Of a DNA stretch of 60,000 nucleotides, positions 9,357 through 20,261 are shown piece by piece (positions within the stretch are counted from its first letter, which is position 1; each line of letters starts with the position of its first letter). The DNA comes from Symsagittifera roscoffensis (lineage: Eukaryota > Xenacoelomorpha > Acoela > Convolutidae), in contig NC_087064.1 of assembly GCF_963678635.1 (NCBI RefSeq), positions 59,592,338 through 59,652,337 on the forward strand, read 5' to 3'. Position numbers and translations under genes: made by a program. The notes beneath the pieces were generated by a model. It did not search any database, was not told the origin of the DNA, and worked only from the letters and a program-made list of their open reading frames with translations.

Positions 9357-10245
9357 ATGGCCCAGTTCAACCTGAAGAGTTTCATGCAACAATTGTCCGG
9401 GTTATTCAACACACTAATTCAATCAACACAGCAGCCTAGCAGTCGAGACGTGGCTTAAATTCATACGGCTGTCAGCTTGCTCCTGGTTGGGCTAACGGAC
9501 CCGAAAGAATTGATTGAGGGCCTGGATTACAGCCCGTTCGTTCTCGACAACGAGATGGAGGTGGTTGAAAGTTGCTCGGCAGTTCAACTAGAGACGCTGT
9601 TTGGGGCAATGACAGAAGTAACCAAGAAAGAATGTCGGCTGTATGCCCAGGAAATTGACATCCACCGTGAACTTGCGGTCACGGAGTCTTCAGTAGTATA
9701 TATTATGTTTTCTCAACTAACTCTGACACCTCGTCTTTTTCCTTCAATCAATTTTGTTTGCGGAAAAGACTGGAGAGCTCTGTTTGAATGGGCTTGGAGG
9801 AGGAGGAGGTAGAAAAATAGAAGGAGCCTTCTCTGCGGAAGATTTAAAAGACCTCAACGTAAACCAATTACTCAGACACCTTTTTTCTACAAAGAATAAA
9901 GAAGCGAGTAACGAAATTCAGCAATGCATCCTTGAAGGAATGCATATGTCTGCAATACGCGATCGGATCAAATCATACGAAGAGCTTCAAAAAGTGTCGA
10001 AGGAAAATAAAATTACGTACGCCAGAACACGAAGGAGTCAACTGATTAGCTTCTATCGGATGGTTGAGAAGTTTTCTCCTCTTAAAAACTTAGATAGTGG
10101 CTTCAAGCCCTCAGAGATACTCAACAAGCTATCGGTCAACGAAGCGGTTTGCGAAACCAATCCAGAGTTTTGGGCGGACGGTGCCACTTCGATCGATAGC
10201 AACAGTGACGAGGAGAGCAGCAGTTGCAAAGATGACGACCAATGA
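9357..10245 (+). CDS. Unknown small gene with probable 76-nt intron and an in-frame TAA, copy 2
   Basis: The ATG at 9,357 opens a frame (MAQFNLKSFMQQLSGLF) that meets TAA at 9,456-9,458, then continues in the same frame (LLLVGLTDPKELIEGLDY) to 9,692. A GT...AG interval 9,693-9,768 with a CTAAC branch-like word and a pyrimidine-rich stretch interrupts it. Removing these 76 nt joins codon to codon (phase 0) to the frame that ends at 10,245. The resulting exon 2 has a glycine run, a helical charged region and an acidic serine-rich C-terminus. Total length is about 270 codons if the TAA is passed. No domain is recognised. The TAA is also present in copy 3, so it is an old lesion, a genuine stop of a 33-aa peptide, or the result of an upstream splice I cannot see. 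Confidence 0.5.
9693..9768 (+). other. Predicted spliceosomal intron (76 nt, phase 0)
   Basis: It begins GTAGTA and ends GCGGAAAAG, with CTAAC at 9,717-9,721 and a T/C-rich stretch before the acceptor. Removing it restores one open frame from exon 1 to the 10,245 stop. The same interval lies at 113-188 and 19,285-19,360 with no sequence change. Confidence 0.5.
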
Positions 10246-10669
10246 AAACATTTAGAGAACAACAGCTATATTCAAAAGATTTTTATCGCAACATATTTAT
10301 TCGCTTCAAGTTTGATACAAATTTACTAGTGACAAACTGTACTATTTTGTCTTGTGAAACAAAATTAATTAAAGTAGCCTTCCCATTTGTTTTTGAATAA
10401 GCACATTGAGCAATGAACAAACAAAAAATCCACAAAATGAACTAGTCTGTTTTAGAGCGAACGGAGGAAAGATTTGTTTTATTTGGCATCGAGTTTGTAA
10501 AGCAGCTCTTTTGTAGATTGAGAGAAACCACACTTGAATCGGTCTGTTGAAGATGTCATAACAATACAGAATTGGTTGACGATTTTCGGGAAATTTTCCG
10601 AGGTGAAACATCCTAGAAATCTGAAGGACAGTTGAGGATGTAAAGAAAACAATTTTCTCATTTCGAAAT

Positions 10670-12055
10670 TGTCAACCCTTGTACACTGTAGATTTTTTGA
10701 TAATCTCGACGTTGCCATCAATTATTACGACTGATCGAGTAAATGATTGTTAATACGGCCGAGTAGAATCAGGCAAAAAATTTATCAAAATTTTTTTCTA
10801 ATTTAAATCCAACACCCAACCGGGTAGCAGTAAATTCCGGACAAAAATTGCTATCGCCCAAGTGCAAATCGCTCGTAAGAGTGAACACCGGATTAAAGTG
10901 ATTGCGGAAACTAGACAGATTGATCATGTTAACGCCGTGATTGAACCCGAGCGATCTCATTGTTGTCGAATATATTTGTACATGACTTTTTCCTACGTCG
11001 TTAGGCTTTCCTCCTACAGAGTGTCCCTCGCGAATTACTCGAATTACTCGAATTGAAGTCAAAATCTTCAAAAGTGAAAGAAATTGTTGCAAAGCTTCTT
11101 GCAAAACTCTCTTCGGGCACCATAGATAAGTGTAGATGACTTATCGGGGTCCGGTTGAAAATTTGATCTCTAAAACAAACACTAGTTCCGCTTGAAATGA
11201 GAAAAGACGCTGCGACAACTTCTTTAAACTCGTATTTGGCCACTTTTCTAGTAATAGCGCGGTCAATGGATAAGTGAGTTTCGCGTCTAAGTTCCAGCAT
11301 GTGAACTAGGCAAGTAGCATTCACAATTTTTACTCCAGAATTTTGGGAATTACATTTTGTTGAGCTTTTCAACAAAACGATTTGATTAATGGCTCGAGTT
11401 AACCGAAGGCGTATTCCAATCCCAGGTAGTAAAGTTTTGTCAATACCGGTCAAGAATGCATCGTTGAGTCGGAAAAATTATCTGCTTTTTCGTCTTGAAG
11501 TTCGTATCGATTTCTAATATAAGGCTTTGAACTGTCTTGAAATTTTGTGGAATCGTCTTCAAACTCGTAGCCTTGTAATGCCAAAAACCCTGCTTGTGCT
11601 GGGCATCACTAGAAAAATCAATTTTCAAAAGTTCTTGTAGGAATGTAGATTGTTAGATGACGATACTACAGTTCCATTCAAACTCACTTCTACGTTTTGC
11701 CAAGTGCTCTCTGCTAGATTATTGACCAAAATAGGCGTTTTCCGTTTTAATAGGAGTATTGCTGTCCACAACCGCTTCCTCGTCTTCTTTTTTCTCTGCT
11801 TCCGACGACGTTGTCCTTGTTCCAACCATCTGAAGCACCAAGACCAAATATTTTTTTCTCGTGTCTACAACAGTCCCGTAACATTCCTCCGGAAATTCGA
11901 ATTCTAAGACTGGCGCATCCGCATTAGTGGGAGGAAAGACGCGCTCGTCATATACTAGCTGAAAATCTACGAGTACGTGGTCATTTGAAAACAAATTAAG
12001 AGCTAAATGAGTTACCGATGTTAGGGGCTCAGATGTGAAAAAGGAATTTGTTGAC
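10670..12055 (-). pseudogene. MCP: Major capsid protein relic, copy 2
   Basis: Same capsid relic as at 1,090-2,475, with the same frame breaks. Private or shared substitutions relative to copy 1 include NADA for NADE in the N-terminal block, KKQ for KKE in the second block and SGTSV for SRTSV in the middle block. No break is repaired. The N-terminal jelly-roll block (to about 11,994) is still present here, unlike in copy 3. Confidence 0.7.
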
Positions 12056-12090
12056 TATCCTTCTCCTCCTTTTCGTCGCAATGCTCCTTT

Positions 12091-12527
12091 TTATCGCAAT
12101 GCTCTATCAACAAGTTTGGTGAAGAAGTCTCTTTTGCTTCGTTTCTTGGTTGCCTTTTTCTGTTTTATCTTAGAGGCCCTGTGCTTCCTGAGTTGCTTGA
12201 ACGCCCTCTTTTTCTTTGGATTGCTTCGACGACAGTGTGCTCCTCCTCCTATTTGTTTGCGACTTGCATTCTTGAAAACTTTCTTTATAGAAGATTTTGG
12301 CTTAGATCGTCCGTCCAATATTTCTATTACTTCGGAAGCAGCGGCTGATAAAAAATTTTGGCCAATGGGATGCCATACTTTTTAGCAAGAGGAATTACAA
12401 AACCTTTGAGACTTATGCGGAGAGCTGAGCCTAATCCACTGCCGTTTTGCCGAGGTTGAGAACCAGCAAAGTAGTTTCCTGTTGGACGATTAGCAACTAT
12501 GCGATTGGAGTGATAATTAACATCCAT
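12091..12527 (-). pseudogene. Small basic glycine-rich virion-like protein, copy 2
   Basis: Identical in translation to the copy at 2,511-2,947, with the same frameshift between the glycine-rich start (12,527-12,327) and the basic tail (12,318-12,091). Confidence 0.5.
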
Positions 12528-12630
12528 CCATCAGGTATTCGGAAGAGACAGAGAGACAAACGGATGCTCGACTGTCCACGACAGAATTATAAAGCAATAA
12601 AGCAATGAATGAGTGAATAAAGATATGTTT

Positions 12631-13722
12631 TTAGTTGATTGCCACCTGGTGGCGAGATCGCGAGCGGTCATCCGGATATTTGTAGCTAACTAGCTCCGAT
12701 TCGTAAAACCTACCCAAAACTTCCTCTCCGTTTTTGTCTTTTAGAACATATGTGACTGGTTCGTTTCTGTCTAAAGGTTTTGATACAAACTTGATTAAAA
12801 ACAGCTCGTCAGTAAAACGCTGCTGATAACCTTTTCGGAATGGGATATCCGTTCGAGCTGATATGCGCAAAGAATTTCCCAATTTAAATTTGAATTTTTC
12901 GTCTGATGCGTCTCACACCATTGTTTCATTTTTTGGTTTCATACGTTTTGAACGCGTTGGGGAAAGTTAACTGAACCAATTTTCCAACGGTTTTTTTTGT
13001 TTAACATCAATCGGCCACATTTTAGTTGAGGCCTTTTTACGGGTATTGAAGAGTTTTGCAAAATTTTTCAAATTATTAACATCACGAAAACTCAAAATAC
13101 TTGTATATTATACCCTCTGGCTTTTGGATTCGCTGTATGTATGATTAACTTCAATTTTTTTATCGGCGCAAAATTTGGCAAAAACACCCTTGAACTCTTT
13201 TCCTTGATCTACCCATTTTTTTTTGGAATAGAAATTGGGTCACCAATGTTAACCTTTTCCAGAAAACCATCTGTCACAGTTTTTGCATATCTATTCTTTA
13301 GTGGCTGAACCCTCAAGTATCAACTCAAGCAGTCGACTGCAACTAAAAGATATTTTGTACAACTGTTCTCGTTTGCAATTTTATCCAAATAGGCAAAGTC
13401 CATGGACCAAAAATGGTCAATGCCCAAACTGAAAACACCCAGACGTTTGTGTTTGTACTTGTTTTGCTTGAACTGGGAATACGTGGATGAAGATTTCAAA
13501 AAACTGCTCAACTTTTTTGCGCGAATGCCAACTTGCAGAAGTTAAATTTTGAACACTTCCATATGCCGTCGGATGTGTAAGAGAGCAGTAAATTACCCGT
13601 AAGGGCCAATTTTCTTGCTCCGATAAATGGGGTTGTTGATGTGATATGTAGGCTCCATCTTTCTCTCGACTACTCTCCCCTTCATAATTGTTTTTGTTGT
13701 TGTTAGTATTCGTAGTCGTCAA
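12631..13722 (-). pseudogene. INT: Integrase relic, copy 2
   Basis: Same integrase and same lesions as at 3,051-4,141. The core block reads SLGIDHFW here instead of SFGIDHFW. A T-run near 12,991 is one base longer than in copies 1 and 3, adding a private frame change between core and C-terminal domain. Confidence 0.85.
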
Positions 13723-13758
13723 TTGACGGCGGCTCCTGTTTATACGCCCGTCTTGTTT

Positions 13759-14358
13759 TTAGTTGCTGTTGTCTTTTGGTTTTCTTGAGTTTGGCTGCTG
13801 CCTTTTTATAATGTTAAGTGCGTAAGTGTTTTGTATCAATTTATCGACTGAATTTTCAAGCGGAAATAAAAGTTTCAAAAGATTTCGGTATTTGGGAGGC
13901 AACTTTTTCTCTTTTAATTGCAAATTTTTCACAATTTGTAAAAAGTTATCATTTGGCGTCGTATCACCAATGACCGCTGCTGATGCACCCGAACCTTTTC
14001 TCACTGTTTTATCAGAGGAGTTTAGAAAGACGTCGAGATGATTGTCCATTATTTTTAAATTTTTCCGTATGTGCATAAATTTGTTGTTTCAGGCGCTATT
14101 GGTTGAAGTTGCAGTACGATTTTTATGTTGTTCAAGCAGCGCAGGTTTCTCCTCCTCCTCCTCCTCCTCCTCCTCTTCACCCTGCTGCTTCTCTTTCTTT
14201 GCCTCTTTGACAAATTGGGGCGATTGTTGTTGAGGTGGAAGGCGATTTCCTTCCTTTGAGTGCTGAAGGCTATTTTCCTGTTGTTGTTGTTGTTGTTGTA
14301 GAAGATAATTTGCAGGGATGAGGACAAATTTTCGAGCTGCTGGGTTGTCATTTATCAT
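13759..14358 (-). pseudogene. Uncharacterised polyQ/polyE protein, copy 2
   Basis: Same gene as 4,178-4,768 with the same in-frame TGA. The glutamine run has 7 residues (5 in copies 1 and 3) and the glutamate run has 10 (9 in copy 1), so triplet slippage occurred after duplication. Confidence 0.5.
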
Positions 14359-14448
14359 TAATAGGAGGATGAGGAAGGGGAAGGCGCAATGAGAGCAACA
14401 TCTCCGATTATAAGTTCAGCGCAACGAGCAATTTGTCTGGACAGGTGT

Positions 14449-15275
14449 CTAGTGGACTTGTGTGATCCGGATTGCGAATTGAAAAGACGAGTTGGGGCTG
14501 ACAAAAAAACTTGCCAAGGTTCCTGTGACCGACTGTTTCTGCAGCTCTGGGGGTAAGAAATAGAGAGTGGACTTAGTTTCTCCTGTTTCACGACGGCGAT
14601 TTCTCAGGGAGATACATTCGTCAGTTATAAAAGTACAAAAACGCAAAACGTTCGGGCAAGAGGGTGTGAGATCAATCAAAAAGCGGTCAAAATTCTCTTT
14701 CATGCTTTCTCTATAACAGTTCCAAATAAACTGAGAGCTGGCGCATTCTAGCTCAGTGCCAAGTATTTTGAGTTGATCTCCAACGCGTGGAGAGCTTATT
14801 AAAAGTACATGTTTAGTATTTTTGTCAACTGTGACGCAAAATTTTCCCTGTTGTTAAAATTTGTGTTTGATGAAAATGACAGATATATCCTTGTGACGTC
14901 CGGCTGGGGCTAATGTTGAAAAAGCTCTACATTGTAAAATTTCTTCACAAGAATCTTCAAAAATTACTAGAGTTTTCTTATTAGCAAAGTCTAAGAGGAT
15001 TTTTTGTATGATTCGATCTACGAAAAAGGAATCTGAAGCGTCGACACTGTTTTTTTTTTTTTATTGATATATACAAAAGTAATGGGGGCTTTAACGTTTT
15101 GCTTAAAGTCGGATTATTTTGTTTGCCAGAAACGGTAGAAATAAACTATATGTTTACAGGTTGGTTGATATATACCGTCGATTGGCCGAGTTAGCATTTA
15201 GTAAATTAACCATGTTTTTCAGATCCTGATGCACCGCATACACACATGAATACTCGCTCATTTTTTTTTTCTTTT
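14449..15275 (-). pseudogene. ATP: Packaging ATPase relic, copy 2
   Basis: Same relic as at 4,859-5,680, including the degenerate P-loop and both in-frame TAA codons. The T-run at about 15,050-15,062 is 13 bases against 8 in the other two copies, adding a private frameshift upstream of the Walker B block. Confidence 0.75.
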
Positions 15276-15303
15276 CTTTTGTTCAATTCACGCGCTGTCA
15301 TCT

Positions 15304-15501
15304 TTACATGGACGATGGCGATGTTGAAACTGAAGCTGGCAGTAAATAACTCAAGCGAGTAGAAACTCTTATAAAATAGGTCTTCTCTTCACAATTGGGG
15401 GATCTTAGGCACAATTGCAAAACACACAAGGCAACGAGCATACAAACAAAATTCCTTGGAACCAATTTTTTGATGGTTGTAGATTTGTAAATACTGATCA
15501 T
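15304..15501 (-). CDS. Hypothetical 65-aa protein with hydrophobic segment, copy 2
   Basis: Identical in translation to 5,709-5,906. Same position just upstream of the ATPase relic. Function unknown. Confidence 0.2.
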   Translation of the reverse strand: MISIYKSTTIKKLVPRNFVCMLVALCVLQLCLRSPNCEEKTYFIRVSTRLSYLLPASVSTSPSSM

Positions 15502-15695
15502 GTCAAGTTTTCAATAAAAAATTAAAGAACATTCGATAAACTGTTTAATTTTTCTCAAATGCTTACAAAATTATTTTAAGTCTCAAAGAAAAAAGAAATA
15601 ATGTCACAGTTAATTAGGGAATATGCAATAATGTCTTCAACTTTATATACAAAGTGTAATATTTTTTTCTGATTTCGGAGAAGCTGCAATTAATG

Positions 15696-15977
15696 GTTCA
15701 TCTTTTTAACGAGTTACGAAAAGTTTTTCAGTTTTCAACAAATTCCGAAAAATGATTCACTTTTTCTTAGCAAAATGCAAAAAAAATCAAATATTTGCAA
15801 GATGCGGAAATTTTTCATTTTCTTAACAAGACTCTGAACATGTTTCTTTTTTTGGTACAAAAAGCAAAAAGTGTTTCAATTTTTCTGACAAGAAGCGAAG
15901 AGTATTTCAGTTTTTTGACAAGAAGCAAAAAATGTTTCGGTTTTTTGAAAAGATGCAAACAATGATCAAGTATTTGT
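15696..15977. repeat. Degenerate ~30-bp minisatellite, copy 2
   Basis: Counterpart of 6,102-6,383 with a few substitutions and single-base indels that break the plus-strand decapeptide frame seen in copy 1. Confidence 0.6.
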
Positions 15978-16204
15978 AATTTTTTTGCAAAATTTTAATG
16001 TTTTCTCTAATATGTGTTCTAAAAAGTTTCTTAATGTGTGCAAACGTTGTATCGATTATTTAATTTTTGTTCTAAATGTTATCAAACATTTGATGTGTTT
16101 TAGCCTGATTTACTCTTCTATTCTCACACTTAAAAGAAATTTGAAAAAAGATAATAATTACAAAAGATGAAATAACTGAAAAGCAACGTTTATATACAAA
16201 AGTA

Positions 16205-16584
16205 TTAATCAAAGAGCTGTCGAGAGTTCTGGAAGTTCTCTATAGAACGCAGAGCTGTTCGAGATTGTTCTGGTTCGTTTGCTGATGTAGGCGTCATTGT
16301 TTCAGAGAACACCTCATCTTCGTCTACTGCCATAGGGTTTTCAGCTGATCCCATCTCCTCCTCCCAAAGAAAAATGAAGTCGATGACTGGTTGAGCAACA
16401 TATCTAGAGTCAGGAATCTCGGGGTAGTTTACTCCCACAGGTTTAGACACTTCCTACATCATTTGCATTGTTCTAAGTTTGTTGTCTGTGATGGGTACTT
16501 GCGCCATTTGAAGTTCGTTGAAATCCCTTCGCCTCACTTCGACCAGGTGCCAGACTTGGATTGGAGTGTCCGTTCACGCCAAAA
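16205..16584 (-). pseudogene. Unknown small protein, read-through frame, copy 2
   Basis: Counterpart of 6,611-6,990 with the same in-frame TAG. Differences include I for L in the VIDF segment and Q for K upstream of the stop. Confidence 0.35.
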
Positions 16585-17232
16585 AAACTCCAGAGACTGT
16601 TTCTCGCACTTGGATTTGTATTAAATCAAAAAAAATCTACCGAAAACATAAGGTCGTTGTTTTGCACTGAGAAGATCATTTTGAGCAATAAATTGAATTA
16701 AAGATACAGAGTAAAACAAGAATAATGACTCATTTAGTGCTAAGAGAGGTGTTAGGTGACGGAAGTTAAGTTGAAATTAAGCTATTTGGAGCTGAGAGAG
16801 GAATTAGTTGTCGTTAGTTGGTAGTTACATTTAAAATGAATCAAGCTTTCTCATCAAATCAACTGAACTTTGTGGTACAAAATCAATGAGAAATTGTTTA
16901 TTTTTGAGTAAATAGTCACTTTCTTTGATTCGATGCTTACTTGAGAAGATAGCTCGAAGTTGATGGATTTTGCAAAGCAAAACTCTGGAAGTCTTATCCC
17001 ATATTTGATCCAGCAGGATTTCGAATTTCGAAAAACATTGAAAAATGGAGAAAGAAAGAGCTTTGCTGAGGAGTTTTAAGAAAATGGGGAATCCGGTAGA
17101 AGATAAAAAGAGTATTTGATATTATATCATACGACTTCTTGATTAATTTCAAATTTTCGAAAATTAAAAATTTTTTGCCTTGTCAGTTGTAATTGAGTCG
17201 TAAGTTTAAAGCTTTGATAATCAATACTTGGC
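16585..17232. other. No recognisable gene (copy 2)
   Basis: Counterpart of 6,991-7,639. AT-rich, with small differences from copy 1 around the GAGAGAGG-type direct repeat at 16,745-16,820. Confidence 0.3.
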
Positions 17233-17550
17233 TCAAAAACAAAACTCTTTGATTGGGTAGATTTCTCTGAAGAAACATTTACTTAGCCGGACAACCTTAA
17301 ATTGTACCATATCAACGATCAAAAATTTATGAAAAAAGTAAGAGTCAATATCCATTTCATCAACAAGAAAATTGATTTGATTTTTTTCATTTTTCTTGTT
17401 AAATAGCTCGAGGAAATTCAAAAGTTTTTTTGATAGACATTTTTCAAATAAAAATAAAGGTTTCTGAAGAATAATACGCAGTTCGCTTTTAGAAAATGCT
17501 GGACTTTGAGTGGTTGGTCTTGAACAAACAGTGTTACTAAAAATACTCAA
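17233..17550 (-). CDS. Hypothetical 105-aa ORF, copy 2
   Basis: Counterpart of 7,640-7,957 with three amino-acid differences near its C-terminus. No recognised family. Confidence 0.2.
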   Translation of the reverse strand: MSIFSNTVCSRPTTQSPAFSKSELRIILQKPLFLFEKCLSKKLLNFLELFNKKNEKNQINFLVDEMDIDSYFFHKFLIVDMVQFKVVRLSKCFFREIYPIKEFCF

Positions 17551-17633
17551 TTCTGATTGGTTATTTTTCCTAGCCTTGAAGAATCCACCTCCAAGGTCCT
17601 CAATGATTTTCTGGAAAAATCTTGTTTTAATCC

Positions 17634-18441
17634 GAAACAGTTTCGATGGATAATCTACTAAGCATTGAAGATTTAGTAGAGAAAAATATCTTACTTACGA
17701 TATCGATATTGAAGCAGGAGACTACGTGGGAGAATTAGCTCGGAGAAGTATCCGTAAATACGAGAACACGGTGAATCTTCTGCGATACAATAACCACATT
17801 ATTTATGTCAATAATATCGACAACTTCTTCAAATGCTTCCGATGCCCAACTTGCGAAATATTTTTCAATATATCACAAAAATTGAACAAGCATCTTCTAT
17901 GATGCAAAGACTGAATCAAAAAAATTTACCCCAAAATTTTTCACACTACGTGAGACGTTAATTGAAATTTTGAGACGGATTCAAAATTGAGTATACCAAA
18001 GAAAAAACTTTATTCAAAAGCGTCGCATTTTTTGATTTTGAATCAGTTTGCGTGCCATCGGATGAACTAAAACCGACGGAAACAATAAATTGGATCGGAA
18101 AGCATGATTCCATATTAATGTCAACTTCATCCAATTCACTTGACAAACCCATATTTTTGTGTGACAAAGATCCGTAATCACTCATTATTGACTTTGTGGG
18201 AAGTTTGGAGTAGTGGTGGAAAAAAATAAAACAGAGATGCAATCAAAAGTTCTGGAATTTTAAAATAACAGCAAAAAGCGGCTACACACGATTTTCAGCA
18301 TCCTCATTGAACGAGGCAGTTTCAATAAAATTGAAGCAAGAGAATACGAATACGAATGAATCGAAGATGAAGATTAGACGCATCCACTAACTTTCACAGG
18401 ATTGAAAAATCAATTGATTGATTTGATGCAACATCTGTATT
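17634..18441 (+). pseudogene. Family-B DNA polymerase N-terminal fragment (second lineage), copy 2
   Basis: Counterpart of 8,041-8,850 with the same stops and the same truncation point. A 2-bp deletion (CACTCTACG in copy 1, CACTACG here, near 17,944) adds a private frame change just before the TLRET block region. Confidence 0.55.
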
Positions 18442-18948
18442 AAGATTATCTATAGTTTTCCATCTACTAAGATTGGTTTTAGGTTATCTATGTATTAAGA
18501 TTGGTTATAGGTCGGCAGTGCGGTATTCTTTTAAAAACAATTTGAAATTATTTCTATCGTGAATTCATCCCTCCAAATGAACAAAAAAATTTCCCTGTTC
18601 AGTTTTTACAATTGGCAGTCATTCTCTTCCGCTCTACAATTTCAATCAGTCTATAAACTTCAGCAGCTTTACTTTCTCTTTCTCGCCCAAAAATTTCAGT
18701 CTTTTTCTCAGCCCTACTTTTCAGCAAAATTTCATCTAGTTCTGCCTAAAAAAAAACCAATTCTCTTCAGCTTTACAACTTCAGCAGCTTTATTTTTTCC
18801 TTCTCACCTAAAAATTTAGTCATTTTTTTTCTCAGCACTTTTCTAATCACTACTAATCAAAAAAAATTTTCTCTATTTGTTCAAATTTACGCTCTTGAAA
18901 AATTCCAGTTAATCTCAACTTTAGCAAAACTTAAAAGTTACACTGAAA
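18442..18948 (+). promoter_or_regulatory. Leader region of the unknown plus-strand gene, copy 3
   Basis: Same layout as 8,851-9,356: short AAGATTGGTT-type repeats, a pyrimidine-rich duplicated segment, and the ATG at 18,949 in the same context. Promoter role is inferred from position only. Confidence 0.3.
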
Positions 18949-19837
18949 ATGGCCCAGTTCAACCTGAAGAGTTTCATGCAACAATTGTCCGGGTTATTCA
19001 ACACACTAATTCAATCAACACAGCAGCCTAGCAGTCGAGACGTGGCTTAAATTCATACGGCTGTCAGCTTGCTCCTGGTTGGGCTAACGGACCCGAAAGA
19101 ATTGATTGAGGGCCTGGATTACAGTCCGTTCGTTCTCGACAACGAGATGGAGGTGGTTGAAAGTTGCTCGGCAGTTCAACTAGAGACGCTGTTTGGGGCA
19201 ATGACAGAAGTAACCAAGAAAGAATGTCGGCTGTATGCCCAGGAAATTGACATCCACCGTGAACTTGCGGTCACGGAGTCTTCAGTAGTATATATTATGT
19301 TTTCTCAACTAACTCTGACACCTCGTCTTTTTCCTTCAATCAATTTTGTTTGCGGAAAAGACTGGAGAGCTCTGTTTGAATGGGCTTGGAGGAGGAGGAG
19401 GTAGAAAAATAGAAGGAGCCTTCTCTGCGGAAGATTTAAAAGACCTCAACGTAAACCAATTACTCAGACACCTTTTTTCTACAAAGAATAAAGAAGCGAG
19501 TAACGAAATTCAGCAATGCATCCTTGAAGGAATGCATATGTCTGCAATACGCGATCGGATCAAATCATACGAAGAGCTTCAAAAAGTGCCGAAGGAAAAT
19601 AAAATTACGTACGCCAGAACACGAAGGAGTCAACTGATTAGCTTCTATCGGATGGTTGAGAAGTTTTCTCCTCTTAAAAATTTAGATAGTGGCTTCAAGC
19701 CCTCAGAGATACTCAACAAGCTATCGGTCAACGAAGCGGTTTGCGAAACCAATCCAGAGTTTTGGGCGGACGGTGCCACTTCGATCGATAGCAACAGTGA
19801 CGAGGAGAGCAGCAGTTGCAAAGATGACGACCAATGA
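18949..19837 (+). CDS. Unknown small gene with probable intron, copy 3
   Basis: Counterpart of 9,357-10,245: ATG at 18,949, in-frame TAA at 19,048-19,050, intron 19,285-19,360, exon 2 19,361-19,837. Against copy 2, exon 2 has one replacement (S to P in the QKVxKEN segment) and one silent change. Splice sites, branch-like word and reading frames are unchanged. Confidence 0.5.
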
Positions 19838-20261
19838 AAACATTTAGAGAACAACAGCTATATTCAAAAGATTTTTATCGCAACATATTTATTCGCTTCA
19901 AGTTTGATACAAATTTACTAGTGACAAACTGTACTATTTTGTCTTGTGAAACAAAATTAATTAAAGTAGCCTTCCCATTTGTTTTTGAATAAGCACATTG
20001 AGCAATGAACAAACAAAAAATCCACAAAATGAACTAGTCTGTTTTAGAGCGAACGGAGGAAAGATTTGTTTTATTTGGCATCGAGTTTGTAAAGCAGCTC
20101 TTTTGTAGATTGAGAGAAACCACACTTGAATCGGTCTGTTGAAGATGTCATAACAATACAGAATTGGTTGACGATTTTCGGGAAATTTTCCGAGGTGAAA
20201 CATCCTAGAAATCTGAAGGACAGTTGAGGATGTAAAGAAAACAATTTTCTCATTTCGAAAT

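Larger units (their letters stand above)
1..9580. repeat. 9.58-kb tandem unit, copy 1 (5' end outside window)
   Basis: The sequence starting at base 1 recurs at 9,581 and again at 19,173, giving periods of 9,580 and 9,592 bp with only scattered substitutions and small indels. The window starts inside a unit, so the true edge of the array is not visible. The unit carries minus-strand relics of a capsid protein, a basic virion-like protein, an integrase, an uncharacterised protein and a packaging ATPase. On the plus strand it has a polymerase fragment and a spliced-looking small gene. This content points to a Polinton/adintovirus-like element. Copy 1 has several private substitutions relative to copies 2 and 3. 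Confidence 0.95.
9581..19172. repeat. 9.58-kb tandem unit, copy 2 (complete period, 9,592 bp)
   Basis: This is the only complete period in the window. It carries the full gene order: 3' part of the unknown plus gene, then minus-strand capsid, basic protein, integrase, polyQ/polyE protein, ATPase, hydrophobic ORF, minisatellite, unknown ORFs, then plus-strand polymerase fragment and the 5' part of the next unknown gene. It is near-identical to its neighbours. The extra 12 bp over the previous period come from small indels in homopolymers and trinucleotide runs. Confidence 0.95.
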
